35,614 nucleotides of DNA, taken from contig CALVRI010000010.1 in NCBI GenBank assembly GCA_944358525.1, positions 1 to 35,614 on the forward strand. Direction: 5' to 3'. How positions within the stretch are numbered: position 1 is the first letter of the stretch; each line of letters opens with the position of its first letter. This document shows positions 1 through 7,516 of the stretch, piece by piece. Below the pieces are notes generated by a model that was not told where the DNA came from, made no database searches, and saw only the letters and a program-made list of their open reading frames with translations. Source of the stretch: an uncultured Bacilli bacterium (GTDB taxonomy: Bacteria > Bacillota_I > Bacilli_A > RF39 > UBA660). The position numbers were made by a program, and so were the translations under genes.

Positions 1-252
1 GATGAACTCACTTCGTTCGCCCTTGATTTTTTAAACCCGGTTTTTTTATGATGTCTACCAAACAGGGTTCACATCAGTTTACAAGTGTTTTTTCTTTAAT
101 GCGTTCAAAATGATTGATTTTTTTACTGTTTCACATTATAATTGTCGTAAATAGAAATGTGTTAGTTTGATATATATAAGATTACAATGAAGATATCATA
201 AAATACACGATTAATAATTATAGATAAAACATGAATTGAATGGAGGTATGCT
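1..252. other. Left-edge intergenic region, no gene recognised
   Basis: No convincing open frame or RNA gene is visible. A short GAAC/GTTC dyad near 5-19 and a T-rich tract near 51-57 could be the tail of something outside the window. The last part is AT-rich leader for the DUF3800 gene and carries its GGAGG ribosome-binding site at 242-246, seven bases before the ATG. Confidence 0.5.
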
Positions 253-987
253 ATGAGTAATGGAATTTTTATTTTAATGGATGATTCAGGAAAATTAAAT
301 AAAAATGAAAATTGTTTAATATATGGTGGTTTATTCTTTTATAGTTCAAAAGACTATATGAATTTTATAAATAAATATAAAAGTATAATAAAAAGTATTA
401 GATGTAAATACTGTAAAAAGGATAAAAATAATTGTGATAAGAATTGTATTGAAATAAAGGATACAACTAAAATAAAATCGAGTGATAACAGAAGATTATT
501 TAACTTATTAAAAAAACAAAATAATTTTGGTGTTTTTATCAACAATAAAATGGTGCGAGAATCAATTATAAACGATAAAGCATCCAGGGGCAGATTTTGT
601 GATTATGCTCAAAAAAGAATTATTAAAGAAATTGTATTACACTCTATTAGAAATAATCGTATAAATCCTAGTCAACCTTTAAATTTATATATTAAGAGTG
701 ATGAATGTAAAACGAAAAGCAATGGATATTATAATTTAAAAGATAGTATTTATGAAGAATTAGTAAATGGCATCATAAATTATGATTATTCTAAATTTCA
801 TGAACCAATTTTAAATAATTCTTTAAACGTTTCACTTAGAATTTATGATTCTAAAAAACATTTTGGTATTCAAGGTGCAGATATTATCTCACATTATTTA
901 CATCATCAATATGATTTGTTTTTGACAAAGCAAGTTGATATGAGTTCTACTATAAGCTTTATAGAAGTTAAATTATTTCTTCCATAG
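253..987 (+). CDS. DUF3800 domain protein with a Cys cluster
   Basis: A 244-residue protein of the DUF3800 type. The N-terminal strand ends in a D-D-S-G motif (residues 10-13), and the C-terminal region has the family's G-I-Q-G-A-D-I-I helix near residue 207. Both are hallmarks of this family, which is thought to have an RNase H-like fold. Function is unknown; members are often found in accessory or defence-like neighbourhoods. Residues 51-65 hold C-x2-C-x6-C-x3-C, a possible zinc-binding insertion, followed by E-I-K. The start is fixed by GGAGG at 242-246. It stands alone: the next gene is 400 bases away and a hairpin follows the stop directly. Family assignment is fairly firm; the activity is not known. 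Confidence 0.8.
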   Translation: MSNGIFILMDDSGKLNKNENCLIYGGLFFYSSKDYMNFINKYKSIIKSIRCKYCKKDKNNCDKNCIEIKDTTKIKSSDNRRLFNLLKKQNNFGVFINNKMVRESIINDKASRGRFCDYAQKRIIKEIVLHSIRNNRINPSQPLNLYIKSDECKTKSNGYYNLKDSIYEELVNGIINYDYSKFHEPILNNSLNVSLRIYDSKKHFGIQGADIISHYLHHQYDLFLTKQVDMSSTISFIEVKLFLP

Positions 988-1090
988 AAAAAAGGAACTT
1001 TCGTTCCTTTAATCCTAACTGAGACGGTGCTAAGCACTAAATTTGAAATCAATCATCAGTTATAGACCTGACAGAGAAGTATCTCCCGGT
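985..1090 (-). ncRNA. Candidate small RNA, about 105 nt, unknown family
   Basis: No open frame occupies this minus-strand segment, but it has all the parts of a small RNA gene. Upstream is a TTGACA/TATTAT promoter with an 18-base spacer, predicting a start near 1090. The body can fold: GAGA/TCTC (1074-1077 with 1082-1085), a longer-range AACTGA/TCAGTT pairing (1017-1022 with 1056-1061), and an inner GTGC/GCAC hairpin (1027-1037). It ends in an 8-bp hairpin with GAAA loop and T6. No known Rfam family was recognised; signal recognition particle and common riboswitch signatures are absent. Expression is inference. Confidence 0.5.
988..1010. terminator. Bidirectional hairpin terminator
   Basis: An 8-bp stem (991-998 with 1003-1010) and 4-base loop. 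Reading on the - strand it is followed by T6, so it is stronger as the end of the candidate small RNA. On the + strand it directly follows the DUF3800 stop codon but has only a short T tail. Confidence 0.7.
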
Positions 1091-1096
1091 AACAAA

Positions 1097-1126
1097 ATAA
1101 TATCACAAAAAGTATTATTCTGTCAA
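1097..1126 (-). promoter_or_regulatory. Promoter of the candidate small RNA
   Basis: On the - strand, TTGACA (1121-1126) is followed after 18 bases by TATTAT (1097-1102), a good housekeeping-sigma match. It points away from the lipoprotein gene and toward 1090-985, where no protein is encoded. Confidence 0.55.
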
Positions 1127-1286
1127 ATTTATTATATGGTAAAATTTATAAATTATGCGTGCTCTAATGTAATTATTTTATATTTTTACCATTTAAACTT
1201 TTTTTCTATTTATTGAAATTTTTGGTTTTCGAATTCCTAACGTATTTTTACGTTTGAATCAATATATATGTGAATGTCAATACTAA

Positions 1287-1318
1287 AATGTACAAAAATG
1301 GGAACGGAATTGTACATT
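1287..1318. promoter_or_regulatory. Inverted repeat with two TGTACA sites
   Basis: AATGTACAA (1287-1295) and TTGTACATT (1310-1318) are exact inverted copies of each other, separated by 14 bases. Each half contains the 6-bp palindrome TGTACA, so the centres lie 23 bases apart, about two helical turns. It sits 80 to 115 bases upstream of the lipoprotein start and looks like a paired operator. The regulator is unknown. Confidence 0.4.
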
Positions 1319-1400
1319 CTTATAGTATCATTAACAATGCAAGAGTTGTTTTACAAGTATTTTTTTTATAAAAACATACATAATAAAAATAGGTGATAGT

Positions 1401-2075
1401 ATGCGAAAGGTTATTTGGTTATTATGTGTTATTTTATTATGTGGATGTTCTAAAACATTAGAAATACAAGGTAAAATTACGGAGATAAAATATAATGATG
1501 TTTTAATTAATGAAGAAGATTATGATGAGGTTAAAAAATTAATTAATACTACTTATAATAAGAATGAGTATAAGGATTTTTCTAACAAGCTTACAATTAA
1601 GACAACTGATGATATTTATTACTTTTCTTTAAGTGATGATGAGTTAAAGTATGATGGGAAAGTAGGGGAGAATACAAAACTAAACACTTTTTTACAGAAG
1701 TTAACAGCAAAATATACAGATAAGAACTTTTATACAATAGATTACATGAAAAACTATGAAGCAAATAGTGATGAACATACTATTTTATTAGATAAGACAT
1801 CTAATTATATTGTTATAAACTTTGGCGAAAAGGTAAGTAATTTAAAAATTAACGAAATAGAGGTAGAAAATGACAAGTTTACTGATGTTGATTTACTTTA
1901 TAGTGAAGATGATGTAAATGAAAGTAAGGTTATTATAAGAAAAAGTATTAATTATGAAAATCCTGATATTAGAATTTCTTTTGAAAACAAGTATAATTAT
2001 GTTGTTTCAATTATTCCAACTTATAATAGTGGTAAAGATATAATTGAATTTAAAACTACTTTTGAGGCAAAATAA
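1401..2075 (+). CDS. Predicted lipoprotein of unknown function
   Basis: A 224-residue protein with a short lipoprotein signal: basic M-R-K, a hydrophobic stretch, and an L-L-C-G-C lipobox with Cys at residue 16. It would be lipid-anchored on the outer face of the membrane. The mature part is rich in Lys, Asp, Glu and Asn with alternating hydrophobic residues, suggesting a beta-rich extracellular domain, but no known family was recognised. GGTGAT just upstream supports the start. It converges with typA and the two share one terminator. Its 320-base upstream region holds the TGTACA inverted repeat, so it may be specifically regulated. Confidence 0.7.
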   Translation: MRKVIWLLCVILLCGCSKTLEIQGKITEIKYNDVLINEEDYDEVKKLINTTYNKNEYKDFSNKLTIKTTDDIYYFSLSDDELKYDGKVGENTKLNTFLQKLTAKYTDKNFYTIDYMKNYEANSDEHTILLDKTSNYIVINFGEKVSNLKINEIEVENDKFTDVDLLYSEDDVNESKVIIRKSINYENPDIRISFENKYNYVVSIIPTYNSGKDIIEFKTTFEAK

Positions 2076-2097
2076 AAACTCCTTTTTGGAGCTTTTA
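2074..2097. terminator. Shared terminator of convergent genes
   Basis: A CTCC/GGAG core stem (2079-2082 with 2088-2091) is flanked by A and T runs, so it can work in both directions. The lipoprotein stop (2073-2075) and the typA stop (2095-2097) lie at its two edges. Confidence 0.65.
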
Positions 2098-3912
2098 TTT
2101 TGGATTTTTCTTATTTTCGTATTTTTTTCTTTCATTTGTGTTTAGTATTTTCTTTCTTAATCTATATGTTAGTGGGGTTACTTCGACTAGTTCATCTTCA
2201 TTAATATAATCTAGGCAAACTTCTAAGCTCATTTCTCTTGGCCTTTTTAAGACAACGGTATGGTCTTTATTCGCACTTCTTGTGTTTGTTAATTGTTTAC
2301 CTTTAGTAACATTAACAGCTAAATCATTTTCGTGGTTGTTTTCACCAACAATCATACCTTCGTAGACATCAGTACCAGGAGCTATAAACATAACTCCACG
2401 ATCTTCTAATGAACCTAAAGCATAAGCAGTAGATTTCCCGTTATCAATAGAAACTAATACACCGGCTTTTCTTTCACCAATGTTACCAGTAGATAATGGT
2501 TCATATGATTTGAAAGCATGAGATAATATTCCATATCCTTTTGTTAAAGTCATAAATTCAGTAGTAAAGCCTATTAATCCTCTTGATGGAACGGTATATA
2601 ATAATTTAGTTTGGTTATCAAAAGGCTGCATATTTTCCATGGTTCCACCGCGGTTACCTAATGCTTCAATAACTGGTCCGACATATTCTTCTGGAACTTC
2701 TATTTCAACATCTTCATATGGCTCACATTTAACACCATCTATTTCTTTAATGATAATTTGTGGTTTTGAAACTTCTATTTCATAACCTTCTCTTCGCATT
2801 GTTTCAATTAAAATTGATAGGTGTAATTCACCTCTACCAGATACCATCCAAGATTCTGAATCGATTTGTTTTACTTTTAAAGAAACATCTTTTTCAGTTT
2901 CTTTCATTAATCTATCTTCTATTTGTCTTGCGGTTAAGAATTTACCATCTCTTCCATTAAATGGGCTTGTATTTACTCCAAATGTCATTTGTAAGGTTGG
3001 CTCATCAATTCTTAGTGGAGGTAATGCTTCTTCATGTCCTACTTCACATACTGTTTCACCAACTGAGATATCTGGAAGTCCAGCAATAGCTACAATATCT
3101 CCAGCATGGGCTTCTTCTATTTCGATTTTATTTAATCCTAAAAAGCCAAAAATCTTTTGAATTCTAAATTGTTTTTTAGTTCCATCTAAACGCATACAAG
3201 TTACTGTAGAGTTTACTTTTATGTGACCTCTTTTAACTAGGCCAATACCTATTCTTCCGACAAAATCATTATAGTCAAGTAGTGCGGGTTGAAATTGGAA
3301 TGGACCATTTTCATCTACTTTAGGAGCAGGAATGTTTTCAATTACGGCATCTAATATTGGATCCATGGTTTCTTTTTGGGTATTTAAATCTGGTGATGTA
3401 CTTGAGGTTCCATTTAAAGCTGATGCATATAAAACTGGAAATTCTAGTTGTTCTAAAGATGCACCTAATTCAATAAATAGATCCATAACTTCATCAACTA
3501 CTTGCTGAGGTCTAGCAGATGGTTTATCTATTTTATTTACTACAACTATCGGAGTTACACCAGCGGCTAGGGCTTTTTTTAATACAAATCTTGTTTGTGG
3601 CATTGTTCCTTCATAGGCATCAACTACTAATAGTACACCATCTACCATGTTCATGATACGTTCTACTTCACCACCAAAGTCAGCATGACCTGGGGTATCT
3701 AATATATTAATCCTATAGTCTTTATAATGAATAGCTGTTGTTTTAGCTAAAATAGTGATTCCTCTTTCTCTTTCTAGGTCATTGGAATCCATAACTCTTT
3801 TTTGTACTTCTTCGTTTTCTCTAAATGTTCCTGACTGTTTTAATAACTGGTCTACTAATGTAGTTTTACCATGGTCGACATGGGCAATTATCGCAATATT
3901 TCTCTCTTTCAT
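2095..3912 (-). CDS. typA: GTPase TypA/BipA
   Basis: A 605-residue ribosome-associated translational GTPase. It shows G1 H-V-D-H-G-K-T-T near residue 10, G3 D-T-P-G-H, G4 N-K-I-D, then the EF-G-like domains III and V and the TypA C-terminal domain ending in T-Y-R-L-R-K-K. TypA binds 70S ribosomes and is linked to large-subunit assembly and stress or cold adaptation. The start chosen is the ATG at 3912, preceded by AGAGAGGTAG; an upstream in-frame TTG at 3942 would precede that ribosome-binding site and is unlikely. It appears to be transcribed alone, ending at the terminator shared with the lipoprotein gene. Length and motifs are normal for the family. Confidence 0.97.
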   Translation of the reverse strand: MKERNIAIIAHVDHGKTTLVDQLLKQSGTFRENEEVQKRVMDSNDLERERGITILAKTTAIHYKDYRINILDTPGHADFGGEVERIMNMVDGVLLVVDAYEGTMPQTRFVLKKALAAGVTPIVVVNKIDKPSARPQQVVDEVMDLFIELGASLEQLEFPVLYASALNGTSSTSPDLNTQKETMDPILDAVIENIPAPKVDENGPFQFQPALLDYNDFVGRIGIGLVKRGHIKVNSTVTCMRLDGTKKQFRIQKIFGFLGLNKIEIEEAHAGDIVAIAGLPDISVGETVCEVGHEEALPPLRIDEPTLQMTFGVNTSPFNGRDGKFLTARQIEDRLMKETEKDVSLKVKQIDSESWMVSGRGELHLSILIETMRREGYEIEVSKPQIIIKEIDGVKCEPYEDVEIEVPEEYVGPVIEALGNRGGTMENMQPFDNQTKLLYTVPSRGLIGFTTEFMTLTKGYGILSHAFKSYEPLSTGNIGERKAGVLVSIDNGKSTAYALGSLEDRGVMFIAPGTDVYEGMIVGENNHENDLAVNVTKGKQLTNTRSANKDHTVVLKRPREMSLEVCLDYINEDELVEVTPLTYRLRKKILNTNERKKYENKKNPK

Positions 3913-3980
3913 ATTTACTACCTCTCTTTGCACTAGGAACAATTATAACACTAATGAAAATAATTGTAAATATTTAATTT

Positions 3981-4015
3981 TAAAGCGAAAAAAGTGCTAG
4001 AACTTTTTGCGTTTT
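3981..4015 (-). terminator. Probable terminator after the Cys-rich gene
   Basis: On the - strand, CGCAAAAAGT pairs with ACTTTTTTCG with one mismatch and a 6-base loop, followed by a short T-rich stretch. The stop codon of the Cys-rich gene (3997-3999) lies inside the hairpin. Confidence 0.45.
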
Positions 4016-4587
4016 AATGTATAAAAATTAATAATCATTCTTATTACTATTCTGATGGTCCATAAAAAGAAAATACCATAATATAAATCCTTAATGACAT
4101 CTTCTCTTTTAGAAAAGTAATCAGATTTTAAAATCATTCTGTTTCTAAATGATAATAGATTGAGTATTTTTAAATCATCAAATTTAATAACCTTACATCT
4201 TTTTTCTATTTCGGAACAAGTGAATAATTTACAAGTTAGGTTTTTAGTTGTACATCCTTTTGCACCTTGATACATGCACATTCTACAGCAGCCATTAATT
4301 GTTCCGTTTTGGAGTTTTTGCTGGACATAACACTTATTATTTTTAAATCCACAAATGTTTTTATTTTTATAATGATTATCTATTTGCTTGCAGGCTTCAT
4401 CATAAATATAAGTTATTCTTGGCTTTCTTTTTTTTATATTTAAAGCATTAATTATAGGTTTTACTTCTTCATAGTTTGTTTCCACAGTAAATTTTGTTTT
4501 TTTAAAAATAAATGATTTATAAAAAAAGAGCTTTCGATAAAATTTATCTAAAGCTGTTGGATTATTAATTTTAATTAATTTATTCAT
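3997..4587 (-). CDS. Cys-rich protein with C-terminal membrane segment
   Basis: A 196-residue protein I do not recognise by family. The middle (about residues 78-130) is packed with Cys: a G-C-C-x2-C-M-Y-x2-A-K-G-C core, then T-C-K-L-F-T-C, a pattern suited to binding zinc or an iron-sulfur centre. The N-terminal part is basic. Residues about 168-188 are hydrophobic and could form one membrane segment. It starts 8 bases inside the end of the Nudix gene, with GGTGGAATAG as ribosome-binding site, so the two are probably co-translated. No function should be assumed. Confidence 0.65.
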   Translation of the reverse strand: MNKLIKINNPTALDKFYRKLFFYKSFIFKKTKFTVETNYEEVKPIINALNIKKRKPRITYIYDEACKQIDNHYKNKNICGFKNNKCYVQQKLQNGTINGCCRMCMYQGAKGCTTKNLTCKLFTCSEIEKRCKVIKFDDLKILNLLSFRNRMILKSDYFSKREDVIKDLYYGIFFLWTIRIVIRMIINFYTLKRKKF

Positions 4588-5023
4588 CTATTCCACCAAA
4601 GTAATTTCTTAAAATATAATCAAAAGATATTTTTACATCTGGAAAAACTGGCATTTCTTCTAAATCATGTCTTGAGAACCAACCTATGTCATTACTTTCA
4701 TCACTAACTTTTAATGGCTCTTCTGGGTTATTAGGTTTTCCCACATAAACCATATCGATCATTCTATCACCGTTTTCTTTGCGGTTATATTGAACTCCTA
4801 ACGGTCTTATTAGGTCATCTTCTCTTGGAAAGTGTTCTCCTATTAAAGTAGATTTGATACCTGTTTCTTCATAAACTTCTCTAACTGCAGCTTCTTCTGG
4901 AGTTTCATTTTCTTCTATATGACCGCCTGGTTGAAGCCATTTATTATATTTTTTATGTCTTACTAATAATACTTTTTTATTTTCTGGATTTATTATATAT
5001 GCGGATGCACAAAAATGTCTCAT
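4580..5023 (-). CDS. Nudix hydrolase
   Basis: A 147-residue Nudix protein. The Nudix box is complete: G-H-I-E-E-N-E, seven residues, then R-E-V-Y-E-E-T-G-I (about residues 35-57). It is preceded by W-L-Q-P-G-G, which is typical of MutT/ADP-ribose-type members. Such enzymes hydrolyse nucleoside diphosphates linked to another moiety; the substrate cannot be read from the sequence. The start at 5023 is supported by AGGTGAT seven bases upstream; a GTG three codons earlier overlaps that site and is unlikely. It overlaps the Cys-rich gene downstream. Confidence 0.9.
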   Translation of the reverse strand: MRHFCASAYIINPENKKVLLVRHKKYNKWLQPGGHIEENETPEEAAVREVYEETGIKSTLIGEHFPREDDLIRPLGVQYNRKENGDRMIDMVYVGKPNNPEEPLKVSDESNDIGWFSRHDLEEMPVFPDVKISFDYILRNYFGGIDE

Positions 5024-5065
5024 ATTTATCACCTAAATAATTATAACAGACAATTTGTTTGATTA

Positions 5066-5785
5066 CTAGTTTAAAATGTCATAGCTTTTAGAATTGACGT
5101 TTTTTCCGTAAACTTTGAAGTTTTCAGATAAATCTAAAGTTGCTAAAATAACATCTTCTATCTGATATCCTTTGACTTTTAGTTCATGCATCAGCCATAG
5201 TTCATCTTTATGCATCACTCTTAATGATTCGTGAATTATTTGTCCATCAATAATTAAATTAGCACATAAGCCGTTTTTTTCTTTTTTTATATTTAAATCT
5301 TTATTAATAGGCTGTTGATAATCGGTTTTAGGTAAAAAACTTATTTTACCATTTGCTTCCATTAAGGCATAATCAATTTCTGATATATCAAAGTAACCAT
5401 TAATTCGGCATTCTTCTAATAAATCATTGATATCAAATTTTGTTTTTTTTAAATTTTTATATAATATTTTACCATCTTCTATAATAACCGTTGGATCTCC
5501 TATAAAGAATTTCCTTGCTTTTAGACTTTTTAAGGTGATTATTGAAACTAAATAGGCTACTACTCCAAATATTATTACAGCAACAGTTCCGTGCAGATAC
5601 CCGGAGTCTAAATTTAAAGCCATTTCAGCGGCAAAATTTCCAATAGAAATACCAATAACGTAATCAAATAAACTAAATTGGGAGACTTGTTTTTTACCAA
5701 TCATTTTAGTAACGAAGAATAAAGTAATGAGAGAGACTAAACAGCGTAATATAACATCTAATATTTCTATTATTTCTTTTGCCAT
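5066..5785 (-). CDS. DUF421 (YetF-type) membrane protein
   Basis: A 239-residue protein with three N-terminal membrane segments (about residues 5-90) followed by a soluble domain. This is the DUF421/YetF layout, including R-K-F-F-I-G-D-P-T-V-I-I after the last membrane segment and a D-E-L-W-L-M-H-E-L stretch late in the protein. In Bacillus, YetF-type proteins are found in the spore or cell membrane and their role is unclear. The start at 5785 has TGGTGAT upstream. A longer reading would run back through the terminator of the tagO-like gene, so it was rejected. It is separated from tagO by that terminator. Confidence 0.85.
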   Translation of the reverse strand: MAKEIIEILDVILRCLVSLITLFFVTKMIGKKQVSQFSLFDYVIGISIGNFAAEMALNLDSGYLHGTVAVIIFGVVAYLVSIITLKSLKARKFFIGDPTVIIEDGKILYKNLKKTKFDINDLLEECRINGYFDISEIDYALMEANGKISFLPKTDYQQPINKDLNIKKEKNGLCANLIIDGQIIHESLRVMHKDELWLMHELKVKGYQIEDVILATLDLSENFKVYGKNVNSKSYDILN

Positions 5786-5816
5786 AAAATCACCATTTAT
5801 ATTATGAGCGTAAAAA

Positions 5817-5845
5817 AAATAATTATACAAACGATAATTATTTTT
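5817..5845 (-). terminator. Terminator of the tagO-like gene
   Basis: A 9-bp stem (5818-5826 with 5834-5842) and 7-base loop, followed on the - strand by T8. The tagO-like stop codon (5838-5840) lies within the first arm. Confidence 0.8.
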
Positions 5846-6896
5846 CTTTATGATGTTTTTTATGAAAGGCTGCTTGGTCAACAATGATATCTGTTTTTAA
5901 TACAAATATTACAACAATTACTGTTAATATAGCATATATTATATATCCTAATTTTTGATCGTGAAGGGCATAGATAATTGAAGCTGCAGCAAACAAAATA
6001 TCAATACCATAGATGATTAATACGGTTGTTCTATGTGAGAAATTTTTATTTAATAATTGATGATGTAAATGAGATTTATCTGGTTTTGAGATTTTTTCGC
6101 CTTTTAATAATCTTCTAATAATAGCAAATACTGTGTCTAAAATTGGAATAGCTAAAATAAGAAGTGGAATAATTAAAGAGGTTAAAGTAACACTCTTAAA
6201 TCCTAATAGAGCAATTACAGCTATCATAAATCCCATAAATAGAGAACCAGAGTCTCCAGCAAATATACTAGCTGGATGAAAGTTATGCACTAAGAAGCCT
6301 AGAACTGAACCTAGCATAATAAATGTTAAAACGAAGTCTAGTCCTGTTTTTCCCATAATAATTGCAATTATACCAATTGTTGCGAAATAAATTGAACTGA
6401 TTCCAGCGGCTAAACCATCTAAACCATCAATTAAGTTAATACAATTTAAGCATCCTAAAATAAAGAATATAGTAATAGGATATGCGAATACACCTAAGTC
6501 TAAATAAAAACCAAATGCCGTTATATCTTGAATTAATAATTTTCCATAACATGTTACAACTATTGCGGCCATTAATTGGGCTACAAATTTAACTGATGCT
6601 TTTAATGGTTTAATATCATCAATAGCACCTGTTAAAACAATAATAAAACTACCTATTAAAATAGAATTCATTGTACTACTAGGTTCACCAAATAACATAT
6701 AACCAAATAAGAAACCTAAGAAAATAGCTAGGCCCCCTAATCTTGGCATTGGCTTACTATGAACTTTTCTTTTGTTTGGAATATCCAAAGCTCCAACATG
6801 AATAGCAATTTTTTTTATAAATGGAATTAAGATTGCGACAAATAAGAATGTTGTAATAATCATGAGTAATATTTTTGTTATTTCTGTTTGTCCCAT
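5838..6896 (-). CDS. tagO: Undecaprenyl-phosphate sugar-1-phosphate transferase, TagO/WecA type
   Basis: A 352-residue polytopic membrane enzyme of the MraY/WecA superfamily with about ten to eleven membrane helices. Signature motifs are G-A-I-D-D-I near residue 90, N-L-I-D-G-L-D-G-L-A-A-G near 155, F-A-G-D-S-G-S-L-F-M-G near 215, and a late cytoplasmic S-H-L-H-H-Q-L-L. The His-rich loop favours the TagO/WecA branch, which moves GlcNAc-1-phosphate to undecaprenyl phosphate to start teichoic acid or other surface glycan synthesis, over MraY. GAGGTGAG precedes the ATG. No teichoic acid genes are adjacent, so the end product is unknown. Confidence 0.9.
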   Translation of the reverse strand: MGQTEITKILLMIITTFLFVAILIPFIKKIAIHVGALDIPNKRKVHSKPMPRLGGLAIFLGFLFGYMLFGEPSSTMNSILIGSFIIVLTGAIDDIKPLKASVKFVAQLMAAIVVTCYGKLLIQDITAFGFYLDLGVFAYPITIFFILGCLNCINLIDGLDGLAAGISSIYFATIGIIAIIMGKTGLDFVLTFIMLGSVLGFLVHNFHPASIFAGDSGSLFMGFMIAVIALLGFKSVTLTSLIIPLLILAIPILDTVFAIIRRLLKGEKISKPDKSHLHHQLLNKNFSHRTTVLIIYGIDILFAAASIIYALHDQKLGYIIYAILTVIVVIFVLKTDIIVDQAAFHKKHHKEK

Positions 6897-6945
6897 TGAA
6901 ACTCACCTCTAATAAATATATTTTACCATATTTTATAGGATAATG

Positions 6946-7461
6946 CTAATTAATATTTGGCTGTTTAAATTGATAACTCATACCTAATACTGCTATTATT
7001 ATGAGTACAATAATAGATAAAATATTATTTTGAAAATTTAATAAATTAAAGGCATTTTCGGTTATTAAACTAGCCCCTCCTAGACTAGTTGATATAATCA
7101 TGAGTGGTCTTGTGAATTTAACACCTAAAGTACCAGCAATTATTCCTGAAATTACACTAATAATTGTTTGAATATTACTTTCTAAACCCAGGTTATTACA
7201 TAAAGAATAAACAGTAATTGCACAAAGTAAAAAAATACCGACCAAATATAAGTTATAAGAAATAAAGCCAAATAATAATGCAATGATAGCTGATACAATA
7301 TATATTATTGTTTGATCTGTAATAAAATTTGGTAATACAACAATCCCTAGATTAAATCCAATGATTAGTCCCATTATAGCTATTAAGGTTTTATTTAATT
7401 TATAACCGAAAAAACAACTCATCAATCCAATTAATACTGCTACAATATTAACAATATTCAT
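6946..7461 (-). CDS. Small polytopic membrane protein, DUF4203-like
   Basis: A 171-residue, very hydrophobic protein with about six to seven short membrane segments separated by Gly-rich turns. This resembles the DUF4203/TMEM198-type fold. No catalytic motif is seen. AAGGAAG precedes the start. It lies between the tagO-like gene and the aminopeptidase and is separated from the latter by a terminator. The family assignment is tentative. Confidence 0.65.
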   Translation of the reverse strand: MNIVNIVAVLIGLMSCFFGYKLNKTLIAIMGLIIGFNLGIVVLPNFITDQTIIYIVSAIIALLFGFISYNLYLVGIFLLCAITVYSLCNNLGLESNIQTIISVISGIIAGTLGVKFTRPLMIISTSLGGASLITENAFNLLNFQNNILSIIVLIIIAVLGMSYQFKQPNIN

Positions 7462-7493
7462 TTTTACACTTCCTTTTTTATATTATACCACAG

Positions 7494-7516
7494 AAAAAGA
7501 CGAATTACTCGTCTTT
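7494..7516 (-). terminator. Terminator of the M18 aminopeptidase gene
   Basis: An 8-bp stem (7496-7503 with 7509-7516) and 5-base loop, then a T run on the - strand. The stop codon (7505-7507) is in the loop. Confidence 0.85.

Noticed and set aside
1011..1125. TPP riboswitch or signal recognition particle RNA
   Set aside because: CTGAGA and GTCAGGT fragments occur, but the other conserved blocks of both families are missing.
3913..3942. Longer TypA start at a TTG
   Set aside because: The added ten residues are not TypA-like and include the ribosome-binding site of the ATG at 3912.
5786..5884. Longer DUF421 protein start
   Set aside because: The extension would be read through the tagO-like gene's terminator and end; GGTGAT marks the internal ATG instead.
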